Assembly: GCF_001942255.1 (NCBI RefSeq)
Contig: NZ_MKKC01000076.1
Span: forward strand, 1 to 64,000
Direction of reading: 5' to 3'
DNA from: Nocardiopsis sp. CNR-923
GTDB lineage: Bacteria; Actinomycetota; Actinomycetes; Streptosporangiales; Streptosporangiaceae
DNA: 64,000 bases
Under the pieces are notes generated by a model. The model did no database searches and had not been told where the DNA came from. It worked only from the letters and a program-made list of their open reading frames with translations. Below are positions 43,079-53,138 of the stretch, one piece after another (within the stretch, counting starts at the first letter, position 1; every line of letters begins with the position of its first letter). A program made the position numbers and the translations under genes.

Positions 43079-44346
43079 TCAGGCCCGGCCCGTCAGCAGT
43101 TCACGCGCGCGCGCACGGGCCCAGGCGTCAGCGGCGTACACATCGTCAAGGGTCAGGTCAACCGAGGAGGCACCGGAGGAGCGCTCCGACCGCTGATGCT
43201 CCGAGACTACCCGGGACACGGTGTCCATGATGGCCGGGAAAGCGAGGTTTCCGCGCAGGAAGGCCGCGACCGCCTCCTCGTTCGCCGCGTTGTACACCGC
43301 CGGGGCGGTCCCCCCCGCCGCGCCGACCTCCGCGGCCAGGCGCACGGCCGGGAAGGCCTCGTGGTCGAGCGGTTCGAAGGTCCACTCCTGGGCGCGCGTG
43401 AAGTCCAGGCCGGGGGCGGCGTCGGGCACCCTGTCGGGAGCGCCGATGCGTGGGCGATCGGGATCATCATGCTCGGCGGGCTGGCCTTGGCGATGGTGGA
43501 CCCGTCCACGTACTCGACCATCGAGTGGACGATGGACTGCGGATGGACGACGACGTCGATGCGCTCGAAGGGGACGTCGAACAGCAGGTTGGCCTCGATG
43601 ACCTCCAACCCCTTGTTGACCAGGGTGGCCGAGTTGACCGTGATGACCGGGCCCATGCTCCACGTGGGGTGGTTGAGCGCGTCCTCGGGGGCGACGGCCT
43701 CCAGCTCACGGCGGCCCCGACCGCGGAAGGGGCCCCCGCTGGCCGTGACCACGAGGCGGCGCACCTCGTCGCGGCGGGCGTGGGTGTGGCCCTGGGCGAG
43801 GCTGGTCAGCTCGTCCTCGGGAACGCGCGGGAAGCACTGCGCGATGGCGTAGTGCTCGGAGTCGACGGGGACGATCTGGCCGGGGGCGGCCACCTCGCGG
43901 ACCAGCGGTCCGCCGATGATGAGTGACTCCTTGTTGGCCAGTGCGAGCGTGCGCCCGGCGCGCAGCGCGGCCAGCGTGGACTCCAGGCCCAGCGCACCGG
44001 TGATGCCGTTGAGGACGACGTCGCACTCGGCGCCCGCCAACTCGGCGACCCCCTCGGCGCCGGCCAGGACGGCGGCGGTGCTGCCGTGCTCGGCGAGAGC
44101 GCGCGCGAGTCCGGGGGCGCGGTCGGCGTCGGCCACGGCCACCAGACGGGCGCCGAGTTCGGCGGCCTGCTTCGCGAGCAGGTCGGTCCGACCGCCGCCC
44201 GCGGCCAGACCGACCACCCGGAAGCGGTCGGGGTTGCGTTGGACGATGTCGATCGCCTGGGTGCCGATCGAGCCGGTCGAGCCGAGGACCACTACGGTTC
44301 GCTGCTGTTGTTGTCGCACGTCTACATTCTTCCGCACGGCGCGCAC
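43079..44346 (-). CDS. dxr: 1-deoxy-D-xylulose 5-phosphate reductoisomerase, frameshifted
   Basis: The enzyme makes MEP with NADPH. The N-terminus has [20 protein letters not shown] (Rossmann loop), then [46 protein letters not shown] and [20 protein letters not shown]. The frame breaks near 43448: MMIPIAHAS should continue [20 protein letters not shown]. One extra base restores the C-terminal domain to [15 protein letters not shown]. dxr is essential in MEP-pathway bacteria, so an error is likely. The start may be GTG 44319 ([10 protein letters not shown]), which follows GGAAGA, rather than 44346. Confidence 0.93.
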
Positions 44347-44398
44347 CGGCTTAGGCTTCTGCTGGGTTGCGGGGACTTTACAAGCGGGTGTCCGTGGT

Positions 44399-44423
44399 TT
44401 ACCTTACCCGTTAGTAAGTTACC
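44399..44423 (+). promoter_or_regulatory. Inverted repeat upstream of the S15-type hydrolase
   Basis: CTTAC (44403-44407), CCGTTA and GTAAG (44414-44418) form a dyad in an AT-rich patch. TTACC occurs again on both sides. The TTAC...GTAA layout recalls TetR-type operators. It lies about 130 bases before the hydrolase start. Confidence 0.35.
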
Positions 44424-44549
44424 TCACGGTACGGAATGCCTTCCGTCACACCGTTCTGTCGGACCGAAGACCGACCCCGCGACCCGATGGCGATGGCGCG
44501 ACCCGTCGGGCGTCTTCACTTCCCCCAACCATCCCCGAGGATCCCCCGC

Positions 44550-46199
44550 ATGCGTCGAACAGACACGCCCGCTCCCGCTCTTCGCGGCGCGCGCGAGACC
44601 CCAGCGCGCGCTCGCCCGGATGCTCTCCCTCGCCCTGGCGACGGTGCTCGCCGCCGTGCTCCTGCCCGCGGCTCCCGCCTCCGCCTCGATCGGAGCGACC
44701 ACCAGGTACGAGACCATCGTCAGCCACGACGGCACCGAACTCGGCGCCAAGGTGATCACCCCCACCACCCCCGGACCGCACCCGCTGCTGGTCATGCCCT
44801 CCGCGTGGGGCACGAACAACCTCCTCTACGTGGGCGCCGCCTACCGCCTGGCCTACGAGTCGGGCTACCAGGTGGTCTCCTACACCTCCCGAGGCTTCTG
44901 GGACTCCGAAGGCGAGGTGGAGATCGCCGGCCCCGAGGACCGGGCTGACGCCAGCGCCGTCATCGACTGGGCGCTGGAGAACACGGACGCGACCCCGAGC
45001 GGATCGGCATGGGCGGTATCTCCTACGGCGGGGGTATCAGCATGCTGACCGCCGCCGAGGACGACCGCGTGCGCGCGGTGGCCGCGATGAGCGGCTGGAC
45101 CGACCTGATCCCGTCGCTGTACCCGAACGAGACCATCGACATGCAGTCCGTCGAGGTGCTGTTCGGCCTGGGCAACCTCACCGGCCGTCCCGGTGACGTC
45201 ATGCGCGAGGTCGAGCGCGAGTACCGGCGCGGAAACGTCCAGCCCGCGCTGGACATGGCCCCGGACCGCTCGGTGGCCACCAAGGTCGACCAGATCAACG
45301 CCAACGGCACCGCGGTGATGCTGGCCAACGCCTGGAACGACGGGTTCTTCCCGCCGGGGCAGATCACCGACTTCTACGAGCAGCTCGAAGGCCCCAAGCG
45401 GCTCATGCTCACCCCGGGCGACCACGGCACCGCCGAGGCCTTCGGCGCGGCGGGCCTGCCGAACGAGATCTGGGAGGCGGCCGGCGACTGGTTCGACCAC
45501 CACCTCAAGGGCGAGGCGAACGAGGTCGACGCCGAGGGATCGGTCCACGTCAAGCCGAACAACGGCCGCGGCGGCTGGACCTCGCACCCGGACTGGGCCT
45601 CGGTCACCGGCGAGTCCCGCCCCTACTACCTGGACCGGCCCAGCACCAACTGGTTCCGCTGGCAGAGCAGCGGAGACATGCTGGAGGAGCCTTCCACGGG
45701 GTGGAACTACGACTTCCGGACGGGGATCACCACGACCGCGACCAGCGGCACGGTCCTGCTGTCCGGGGCGCTCCAGCAGTTCTTCGACGTGCCCACCGGG
45801 GTCCTGCTGCCGACGGTGAACCGCTACCGCGCGGCCGTGTGGACCAGCCCCTCCTTGTCGAACGGGGCGCGCGTGGCCGGAACCCCCGAGGTGACGCTCA
45901 CCCTGGAGCCCACCGACGACGAGCAGTCGGTGTTCGTGTACCTGTACGACATCAACAAGCACGGCACGGGTTCGCTGGTCTCGCACACCCCGTACACCCT
46001 GCGCGGGGACGCGGACGGGCCGGTGACGGTCACCGCCGAGCTCCAGCCGGTCGTGTGGGACGTCCCGGCGGGCCACCGCCTGGCCGTGGTCGTGGACAGC
46101 GCCGACCCCCGCTACTGGAGTGAGAGCGACTTCTTCAACGAGGTCGAGGTGTCCTCCCCCGAGAGCGCCCCGTCCCAGATCTCGATCCCGTTCGCCTAG
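44550..46199 (+). CDS. Secreted CocE/NonD-type (S15) hydrolase, frameshifted
   Basis: The best start is ATG 44550 after GAGGA (MRRTDTPAPALRGARET). A shift near 44600 is needed to join the signal-peptide core ALARMLSLALATVLAAVLLP, cleaved near APASA; otherwise the start would be ATG 44620 without a basic N-region. A second shift near 44990 separates WALENTDA from ERIGMGGISYGGGISML, whose Ser in GISYGG is the nucleophile. The Asp is in NDGFFPP and the His in TPGDHGTAEA. A C-terminal jelly-roll domain (about 330-530) is typical of X-Pro dipeptidyl peptidase/cocaine-esterase relatives. Substrate unknown. Confidence 0.85.
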
Positions 46200-46217
46200 C
46201 TAGGCACCGGGGTCAGG

Positions 46218-46271
46218 TCGCCCGACGACGGGCGAGCCCGGTCGGCACCGCTCCCGCGGCGTCGACCGGGC
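46218..46271 (+). terminator. Two successive terminator hairpins after the hydrolase gene
   Basis: TCGCCCG-ACGA-CGGGCGA (46218-46235) is followed at once by GCCCGGTCG (46236-46244) pairing with CGACCGGGC (46263-46271). The tail TCCTCGTCTCC is pyrimidine-rich. They start 19 bases past the stop. Confidence 0.6.
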
Positions 46272-46365
46272 TCCTCGTCTCCGGAACGGAGAATTCTTCC
46301 CGCGACACACGGGACACAAACGCAAAGTAGTCACTGAGTTACTGAAAGTGTGCGAGGATCGGCGC

Positions 46366-47430
46366 ATGACCTCGTCCACCGCACACAAGATCCTGGCCCC
46401 CGTCGCCGCGGCGGCTCTCGCCCTCGGGGGCATGGCCCTCCTCGACCTCCCGGCCGGAGCGGCCTCCGCCGTCACCCAGGCCGTCCACACGTCCCACCCG
46501 ACCGACCCCGGGCAGGAGCGGCAACGGGTGGCGCTCTCGCGCATGGACGGGGTGTCGCACCAGAGCGCCGCCGTGACCGAGGCCCAGCGCAAGGCCGTGC
46601 TCGACTACTGGACGAGCGAGCGGATGGCCGCCGCACGGCCGATCACGAGCCTGGTCGAGGACGCCCTCGACGTCGACGCCCCCGCGACCTCCACCGGCGC
46701 CGGAACCGATCACCAGGCGGCGCCGCGCGAGGACAGCCCCGGGGACGTGTGGGGCATCGGCGGCCTGGTCACCCGAACCACCGGCAAGGTGTACCTGACC
46801 ATGGACGGCCGCGACTTCACGTGTTCGGCGTCCGTCATCGACGCGAGCAACCGCAGCACCGTCGTCACCGCCGGGCACTGCGCCAAGGACGGGACCGGCT
46901 CGTGGGCGCGCAACTGGACGTTCGTGCCCGGCTACCGGGACGGGAAGAGCCCCCACGGCCGCTACACCGCACGCGACATGCTGGTCTCGCCCCACTGGTC
47001 GCGCGAGGCCGACGACAGCCACGACGTGGCCATGGTCGTGCTCAACACCGACGACGGCGCGGCCGTGCAGGACCGGGTGGGCGCGCAGCGCGTCTCGTTC
47101 TCCACCTGGTCGGACCAGCGGGTGCGCAAGGGCGTCCAGGTGTACTCCTTCGGCTACCCGGCCGCCTCCCCCTACGACGGGCGGCTGCTGCACTACTGCT
47201 CGGGCCGGACCAAGCCCGACAGCGGCGGCACCACGGCCAACGGCGTGCGCTGCCGCATGACCCAGGGCTCCAGCGGGGGCCCGTGGTTCACCGACTTCGA
47301 CACGAGCACCGGCCGGGGGACGATCTCCTCGGTGGTCAGCTTCAAGTACGCCAACGACCGGAACACGCAGTACGGACCGCGCTTCGGCGAGGAGGCGCGG
47401 CGGCTCTACGACGGCGCCGCGCGGCTCTGA
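46366..47430 (+). CDS. Secreted trypsin-like serine protease
   Basis: The start is ATG 46366 with GAGGA nine bases upstream; it gives 354 residues. The signal peptide is MTSSTAHKILAPVAAAALAL and beyond, cut near GAASA. A propeptide of about 90 residues precedes the catalytic domain. The triad is His171 (VVTAGHCAKD), Asp220 (SHDVAMVVL) and Ser303 (QGSSGGPW). A Cys pair around the His is present (FTCSASV...GHC). This resembles actinomycete trypsin/glutamyl-endopeptidase-like exoproteases. Confidence 0.9.
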   Translation: MTSSTAHKILAPVAAAALALGGMALLDLPAGAASAVTQAVHTSHPTDPGQERQRVALSRMDGVSHQSAAVTEAQRKAVLDYWTSERMAAARPITSLVEDALDVDAPATSTGAGTDHQAAPREDSPGDVWGIGGLVTRTTGKVYLTMDGRDFTCSASVIDASNRSTVVTAGHCAKDGTGSWARNWTFVPGYRDGKSPHGRYTARDMLVSPHWSREADDSHDVAMVVLNTDDGAAVQDRVGAQRVSFSTWSDQRVRKGVQVYSFGYPAASPYDGRLLHYCSGRTKPDSGGTTANGVRCRMTQGSSGGPWFTDFDTSTGRGTISSVVSFKYANDRNTQYGPRFGEEARRLYDGAARL

Positions 47431-47456
47431 CCCGCTCCCGCGCCGGAAGGCACGGC

Positions 47457-47475
47457 GCCCCGCGCGAGGCGGGGC
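47457..47475. terminator. Convergent terminator hairpin
   Basis: GCCCCGC (47457-47463), loop GCGAG and GCGGGGC (47469-47475) form a perfect 7-bp stem between the protease gene and the oppositely oriented dehydrogenase gene. It can serve both. Confidence 0.55.
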
Positions 47476-47486
47476 CGCCGCACGCG

Positions 47487-48909
47487 TCACAGGTCGATGC
47501 CGGTGAGCACCAGAACGCGCTCGTAGGTGAGGTCCTCCATCGCGGAACGGACGCCCTCCTTGCCCACGCCGGACTTGCGGACGCCGCCGTAGGGCATCTG
47601 GTCGGCGCGGAACGTGGGGACGTCTCCGATCACCACGCCCCCGACCTCCAACTCCCGGTGGGCGCGGAAGGCGGTGGGCAGGTCACGGGTGAACACGCCC
47701 GCCTGGAGACCGAAGTCGCTGCCGTTGACGGCGGCGAACGCGGCGTCGGTGTCGGCGACCCGCTGGATCACCAGGACCGGGCCGAAGATCTCCTCGCGCA
47801 CGACCTTGGCGTCGGCGGGAGCACCGGCGACCACGGTCGGGGCCAGGGTCACGCCGTCGCGGGCGCGCCGGTGAGGATCGTGGCCCCGGCCTGGACGGCC
47901 TCGTCGATCCAGGCCTCGACCCGCTCGGCCGCGGCCTCGTCGACCAGCGGCCCGACCTCGGTGGCCGGGTCGGCGGGGTCGCCCACGCGCAGGGCCTCGA
48001 CCTGCTCGACCAGCTTGCCGACGAACGCGTCGTGCACCGAGTCCTCGACGATCACGCGCTGGACGCCGATGCAGACCTGGCCGGCCTGGATGTTGCCGAA
48101 CAGGGCGACGCGCCGGGCGGCCCAGTCCAGGTCGGCGTCGGCCAGGACGACGGCGGCGGCGTTGCCCCCGAGCTCCAGGGTGACGTGCTTGTGCGGGGCG
48201 CGGCGCTGGAGCTCCCAGCCGAACTGGCCTCCGGTGAAGGAGATGACCGGAAGGCGCTCGTCGGTGATGAGCGGGGCGGCGCGCTCGTTGGGCATCGGAA
48301 GGACGGACAGCACGCCGCCGGGCAGGTCGGTCTCGGCGACGATCTCGCCGAGGAGGAGCGCCGTCATGGGCGTGGCCGGGGCGGGCTTGAGGATGATCGG
48401 CGCGCCGACGGCCAGGGCCGGGGCGATCTTGTGCGCGACCAGGTTCAGCGGGAAGTTGAACGGGGAGATGCCCAGGACCGGCCCCTTGGGGACCCGGCGG
48501 ATGAGCGCCATGCGGCCCGTGCCGTCGCGTCGGTGTCCAGGCGCTGGAGTTCGCCGCTGTCCCTGCGGGCCTCCTCGGCGGCCAGGCGGAAGACGGACAC
48601 GGCGCGCCCGACCTCGCCGCGCGCCCACGTGATCGGCTTTCCGCTCTCGGCGGTGATCGTCTGGGCGATCTCCTCGGCGCGCTCGCCGATCCGGCGGGAC
48701 ACGTGCGCGAGGGCGTCGGCGCGCACGTGCGCGGGCAGGGCGGCGGCCTCGCCGGCGACCGCGTGCGCGGCGGCCACGGCCGCCTCGATCTGGGCCGCGG
48801 AGGGCACCGCGACGGTGCCCGCGGGTCGACCCGTGTAGGGGTTGACGACGGTGATCTCGGTGTCGCCGGTCGCGGCGGTGCCGGCCAGCCAGAACGGACG
48901 CGTAGACAT
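47487..48909 (-). CDS. Aldehyde dehydrogenase family protein, two frameshifts
   Basis: Coding starts at ATG 48909 (MSTRPFWLAGTAATGDTEIT). Segments in order: VNPYTGRPAGTVAVPSAAQI, GKPITWARGEVGRAVSVFRL, then after a shift near 48526 GPVLGISPFNFPLNLVAHKI, LKPAPATPMTALLL, ISFTGG, VTLELGGNAAAVVLADADLD, AGQVCIGVQRV (Cys nucleophile). After a second shift near 47866 come REEIFGPVLVIQRV and MPYGGVRKSGVGKEG. Each shift is cured by adding one base, giving about 474 residues. The protein oxidises an aldehyde with NAD(P)+; substrate unknown. A 9-12-9 palindrome precedes the start. Confidence 0.88.
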
Positions 48910-49241
48910 GCCAGGAACGCTAACCGCCACCGCGCTGGCGCGCCTTGTCCACCGTGGCCAAGCCGTTCCCCTGACTTGGCCACACTGGCGCACGGGACGG
49001 GCTCTCACCGCTTGCTCGGCCCTCTCCCCCGGACGCGCCGGAACCCTTGGTTCACAAGGGATACCGCGCACCGTCGGACAGGCGGCGACACGTCTAAGCT
49101 GAACGTCCCGAGATGGGATCTTTGGTCAACCGACTAGCGTCGGCGGACGCCTTCGTTCACAGTGGTTGGTGAGGGCCCAGCCTGCGCGTTCGGGTCGGCC
49201 CTCGGGTCCGCCGACACCGACGGGAAACCCGGGAGCGCTCA
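48910..49241. other. Divergent promoter region of the dehydrogenase and the 49242 gene
   Basis: Besides the palindrome at 48954-48983, this stretch has TAAGCT at 49094-49099 as a possible -10 element. GAGGGCC (49173-49179) pairs with GGCCCTC (49195-49201) in the leader of the plus-strand gene. No ORF is convincing. Confidence 0.4.
48954..48983. promoter_or_regulatory. 9-12-9 palindrome upstream of the aldehyde dehydrogenase
   Basis: GTGGCCAAG (48954-48962), a 12-base spacer and CTTGGCCAC (48975-48983) form a perfect inverted repeat 45 bases before the dehydrogenase start. It is a good candidate repressor/activator site. Confidence 0.5.
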
Positions 49242-51043
49242 TTGCCACTCGTCTACCGCACGCTCGTCTCGGTCCCGGAGATCGAAGGTGACCTGGTCAC
49301 CGTCACGTCGACGGTCCTGTCCCGGTGGCTGAGAAAGAGGGGGAACTCGGGCGCGCGCGTGGACTTCTCCGCTTCGGGGCGTTTCGAACTGAGCAACCGG
49401 TCGCGGGCGCTGGTGGTGCGGCACGACAATCCCGACGAGGGGTTGACGTTCCTCCGGCTGACCACCGAGTCGGACAAAACCGACGGCGTCTGGCGCACCG
49501 TGGCCACCGCGGTCGTCGATCCCGAACTCTCCCCCTGGCACCACGTGTGGATCGACATGAGCGTCGATCCGCTCGACCGCGCCGACGTCCCCTCGGACGC
49601 GCCGCGCCCGGACGTCATGCCGCCCGAGGCCGCCCGGATGATCCTGGAGGCGGTCGACGCCCACGACGGCCGCTGGCCCATGCCGTCGTCCCCCCGGATC
49701 GTCCGCGGCCGGGACGACGCCGTGGTCGCGGCGCTGGTGTCGACCATCCAGGACCCGGGGCGGCGGATGGCGATCGTGGCCACGGGCGCCCCGCGCGACG
49801 TCACCGTGGCGGGCTGGCGCGGTGCCATGGCCACAGCCCTGGCCCGCTGCACCGGGATGTGCGCCGGATACGTGCTCGACGCCGCCGCGCTGGAGCGGAT
49901 CGGCGGACTGCTGCCGGAGTCGCTGGACGTCCCGGCGGGCGGGGTGCGCACCTTCTTACCCGGGGTCGATCCCTCGAACGAGGCCGACGGCGCGCGCCAC
50001 CCCCGGATGAGCCCGACCACGCTGGACAGTGCGCGGGACGGCGACCGCATCCGCAACTGGGTGGGCGCGGCGCTCGCCCGCAAGGTCCGGGACAACGCCG
50101 TGGGCGTGACGCTGCCCCACCCCCTGCGCGCCATCGACGCCCTTCTGACCGAGGAGACGGCGGACCTGCGCTCCCACGCCCCGCCCGTCGCGCGCGCCCC
50201 GCGCCCCCGCCCCCGGCGAACCACGCGCACCAGTCCGCCCCGGACTCGATCGCCTCCGCCGAACTCTCCGCCGTCCAGGAACGTGAGGCCAAGGAGCAGT
50301 TGACCCAACGCCTGCGCGACGAGGTCAAGCGGCTCAGCGCACGCATCAGCGAACTGGCCGACGAGCGCCAGGAACTGGTCGCCGAGACCACCGACCTCAC
50401 CGACGAGCTCGACACCGCCCGCGAACAGCTGCGCGCCGCCCGCCACGAGACCCGGTGGCTGCGCGCCCAGGCCCGCGACGCAGGGCTCTACCGCCTGGCG
50501 GCCGCGTCCGCGCCACGTGACACCCGGCGTCCTCCCCCCACCTGCGTGGGCGAGCTCCTGGAACAGATCACCGACGGCTCCGCCCTGCCTCACCTGTTCT
50601 TCACCATCGAGGACCACGACACGGTGTACGAACTCTCGGACAGCCGCAAGGAGGGGCTGTGGGTCACGCGTGCCTGGGAGGCACTGCTGGCGCTCAACGA
50701 CTACGCCCGCTACCAGTTCGACAACCCGGGCAGCGGGCTGGGCTTCCACTCCTACCTGCGCGAGACCCCGGACGGGTACCAGGTGATCCCGGTCAAGCGG
50801 CTGGCGTCCCAGGAGTCGGACTACGTGCGCAACCGGGGCAAGCTCAACGAGAAGCGGTTGTTCCGCGTCCCGACGGAGGTGGACCCGAGCGGTCGGGTGC
50901 CCATGTACGCCCACATCAAGCTCGACACCGAGTACGGGATCTGCCCGAGGCTGTACTTCTACCCCCACCTGGGCCCGGGGACCACCAACCGCGTCTACGT
51001 CGGCTACCTCGGCCGCCACCTGCCGGTGCAGCAGTCGAACTGA
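49242..51043 (+). CDS. Unrecognised three-part protein with central coiled coil, frameshifted
   Basis: Start is TTG 49242 (PLVYRTLVSVPEIEGDLVTV) after GGGAG. The N-terminal part (about 1-300) looks globular: GLTFLRLTTESDKTDGVWRT, MAIVATGAPRDVTVAGWRGA, LARKVRDNAVGVTLPHPLRA. The frame is lost in GC-rich DNA between about 50185 and 50220 and resumes at SAPDSIASAELSAVQEREAK, a coiled coil (about 325-405) rich in Glu/Arg/Leu. The C-terminal domain (about 425-600) has LFFTIEDHDTVYELSDSRKE, LWVTRAWEALLALNDYARY and ends PRLYFYPHLGPGTTNRVYVG. The strand-rich end with YVGYLGRHLP is reminiscent of small beta-sheet nuclease/toxin-like folds, but I cannot assign a family. Confidence 0.7.
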
Positions 51044-51086
51044 CTCCGGGCGCCGCGTTCCCGGGCCCGCGCGTACCCTGGGGGCC

Positions 51087-51986
51087 GTGACGGGAACGAC
51101 GACCGGGGCGGTGACCGCCCTCACCGAGCACGAGTGGCGCGAGCGCGCCCTTCGGCACGAGCGGCGCGTGGACACGCTGCTCGCCGACCACCTGCGGCGC
51201 CGCGCGGAGGGCGAACACCACCCGGTGGAGGACTTCCTGTTCACCTACTACAGCCTCAAGCCCTCGCGGATGCGGCGCTGGCACCCCGGCGTCGGAACCG
51301 TCCTGCTGGGCCCGGCCGCCCGCGCCCGCCTGGAGGAGCGCTTCTACACCGAGGTCCCCCGGGCCGACGGATCCGGCGGGGCCGTGGGATTGGACGTCGA
51401 CGCTTTCCGCGCGGCCCGGCGCGTCGTGGACTTCGTCGAACGGCTGCTGTCGGCGGTCGCCGACCGCCCCGCCCACCTGGGGTGCTTCGGACTGCACGAA
51501 TGGGCGATGGTGTACCGCGCCGACCAGGTCCGGCACGGCCGGGTGCCGTTGCGGCTCGGCCGGGAGGGCACCGACCGGGTCGTGGAGTCGCACCGGATCC
51601 GGTGCTCCCACTTCGACGCCTTCCGGTTCTTCACGGAGCCCGCCCGGCCGCTCAACACCCTCCGGCCGTCCCGCGAGTCCCAGGTCGACCTGGACCAGCC
51701 GGGCTGCCTGCACGCCAACATGGACCTGTACAAGTGGGCGTACAAGCTCGCCCCGGCGGTCCCATCCGAGCTGCTGGTGGACTGTTTCGAGCTGTCCCGG
51801 GACATTCGCGCCCTCGACATGCGCGCCTCCCCGTACGACCTGCGCGCGTGGGGGCACGAGCCGGTCCGGATCGAGACGGCCGACGGCAAGGCGGAGTACC
51901 TGGCCGCGCAACAGGGGTTCGCCGAGCGCGGCGCCGGGCTCCGGCGACGGCTGCTCGACGTCTGCGCGGCCCTGCGCCCGGCCTGA
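51087..51986 (+). CDS. Conserved actinobacterial protein often labelled 3-methyladenine DNA glycosylase
   Basis: The 299-residue protein starts at GTG 51087. Characteristic stretches are HPVEDFLFTYYSLKPSRMRR, HLGCFGLHEWAMVYRADQVR, SHRIRCSHFDAFRFFTEPAR, LNTLRPSRESQVDLDQPGCL and HANMDLYKWAYKLAPAVPSE. Relatives in actinomycetes carry the glycosylase name in public annotation, but I see no HhH-GPD or AAG-type motif. Conserved His, Cys and Asp residues (GCFGLHEW, CSHFDAF) suggest a catalytic site. It follows the unrecognised gene by 43 bases, so they may be co-transcribed. Confidence 0.75.
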   Translation: MTGTTTGAVTALTEHEWRERALRHERRVDTLLADHLRRRAEGEHHPVEDFLFTYYSLKPSRMRRWHPGVGTVLLGPAARARLEERFYTEVPRADGSGGAVGLDVDAFRAARRVVDFVERLLSAVADRPAHLGCFGLHEWAMVYRADQVRHGRVPLRLGREGTDRVVESHRIRCSHFDAFRFFTEPARPLNTLRPSRESQVDLDQPGCLHANMDLYKWAYKLAPAVPSELLVDCFELSRDIRALDMRASPYDLRAWGHEPVRIETADGKAEYLAAQQGFAERGAGLRRRLLDVCAALRPA

Positions 51987-52034
51987 CCAGCGCCGACGTG
52001 CCCGCCGCGGACCGTACCCGTACCCGGGCGGGCC

Positions 52035-53138
52035 TCAGGCCCCGTGCACGATGCGTTCGGCGCGCTCCTCGCTCGGCTGGATCTGGCCGGACAGGATCCT
52101 CTCCGCGTGGTGGCACGCCACCCGGTGGGTGCCCGTCTCCGGCACGCCCTCCAGCCGGCGCAGTTCCGGCCGTTCCGTGGCGCACCGTTCGTCCTGCCGC
52201 CACGGGCACCGGGTGTGGAAGCGGCACCCGGACGGCGGGTCCGCGGGCGAGGGCAGGTCCCCGGCGAGCAGGATCCGCTCCCGGGCGTCCTCCACCTCCG
52301 GGTCCGGGACGGGCACCGCCGACATGAGCGATCGGGTGTACGGGTGCAGCGGCGTCCGGTACAGGTCGTCGCTGTCGGCCTCCTCGACCAGGCCGCCCAG
52401 GTACATCACCCCGACCACGTCGCTCACGTGGCGGACCACCGCCAGGTCGTGCGCGATCACCAGGTAGGTCAGCCCGAGTTCGCCCTGGAGCTCCTCCAGC
52501 AGGTTCAGCACCTGGGCCTGGATCGACACGTCCAGCGCCGACACCGGTTCGTCGCAGATGATGAGGTCCGGTTCCAGCACGAGCGCCCGGGCGATCCCGA
52601 TGCGCTGGCGCTGCCCGCCGGAGAACTCGTGCGGGTAGCGGGTGAGCGCCTTGGCCGACAGTCCGACCCGTTCCAGGGCCTGGACCACGCGACCGCGCTG
52701 TTCGTGCAGCACCAGGGTCCGGTGTTCACGGCCGCGCGGTGCCTCCCCTCCCCGGTCCGGCCCACCGATCCCGTGCGTGCGCAACCCCTCCATGAGGATC
52801 GACCCCACGTTCTGACGGGGGTTGAGGCTGCCCAGCGGATCCTGGAAGACCATCTGGAGTCTGCGCCGTTCCCGGCGCATCGACCGTGCGTCGAGCCCGG
52901 CCAGGTCCCGGCCGTCGAACCACACCGCGCCGCCGGTGATGTCCGTCAGGCGCAGCACGGCACGGCCCAGAGTGGTCTTGCCGCAGCCCGACTCGCCCAC
53001 GAGCCCGTAGGTCTGGCCGCGCTCGACCGCCAGGCTCACTCCGTCGACCGCGCGCACGTGGCCGATGGTCCGGTCGATCACCACCCCCTGCCTGATCGGG
53101 AAGTGCACCTTCAGATCCTCGATCCGCAGCAGACTCAT
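52035..53138 (-). CDS. ABC importer ATPase, DppF/OppF type
   Basis: The 367-residue ATPase shows Walker [17 protein letters not shown] loop [17 protein letters not shown], signature [16 protein letters not shown], Walker [13 protein letters not shown] and the oligopeptide-type C-terminal domain with [15 protein letters not shown], whose cysteines can bind an iron-sulfur cluster. A short insertion (about 130-155, [16 protein letters not shown]) is unusual and has a sequence-error or linker look. It is last of the five-gene minus-strand importer operon and overlaps the previous stop (ATGA). Confidence 0.93.
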   Translation of the reverse strand: MSLLRIEDLKVHFPIRQGVVIDRTIGHVRAVDGVSLAVERGQTYGLVGESGCGKTTLGRAVLRLTDITGGAVWFDGRDLAGLDARSMRRERRRLQMVFQDPLGSLNPRQNVGSILMEGLRTHGIGGPDRGGEAPRGREHRTLVLHEQRGRVVQALERVGLSAKALTRYPHEFSGGQRQRIGIARALVLEPDLIICDEPVSALDVSIQAQVLNLLEELQGELGLTYLVIAHDLAVVRHVSDVVGVMYLGGLVEEADSDDLYRTPLHPYTRSLMSAVPVPDPEVEDARERILLAGDLPSPADPPSGCRFHTRCPWRQDERCATERPELRRLEGVPETGTHRVACHHAERILSGQIQPSEERAERIVHGA

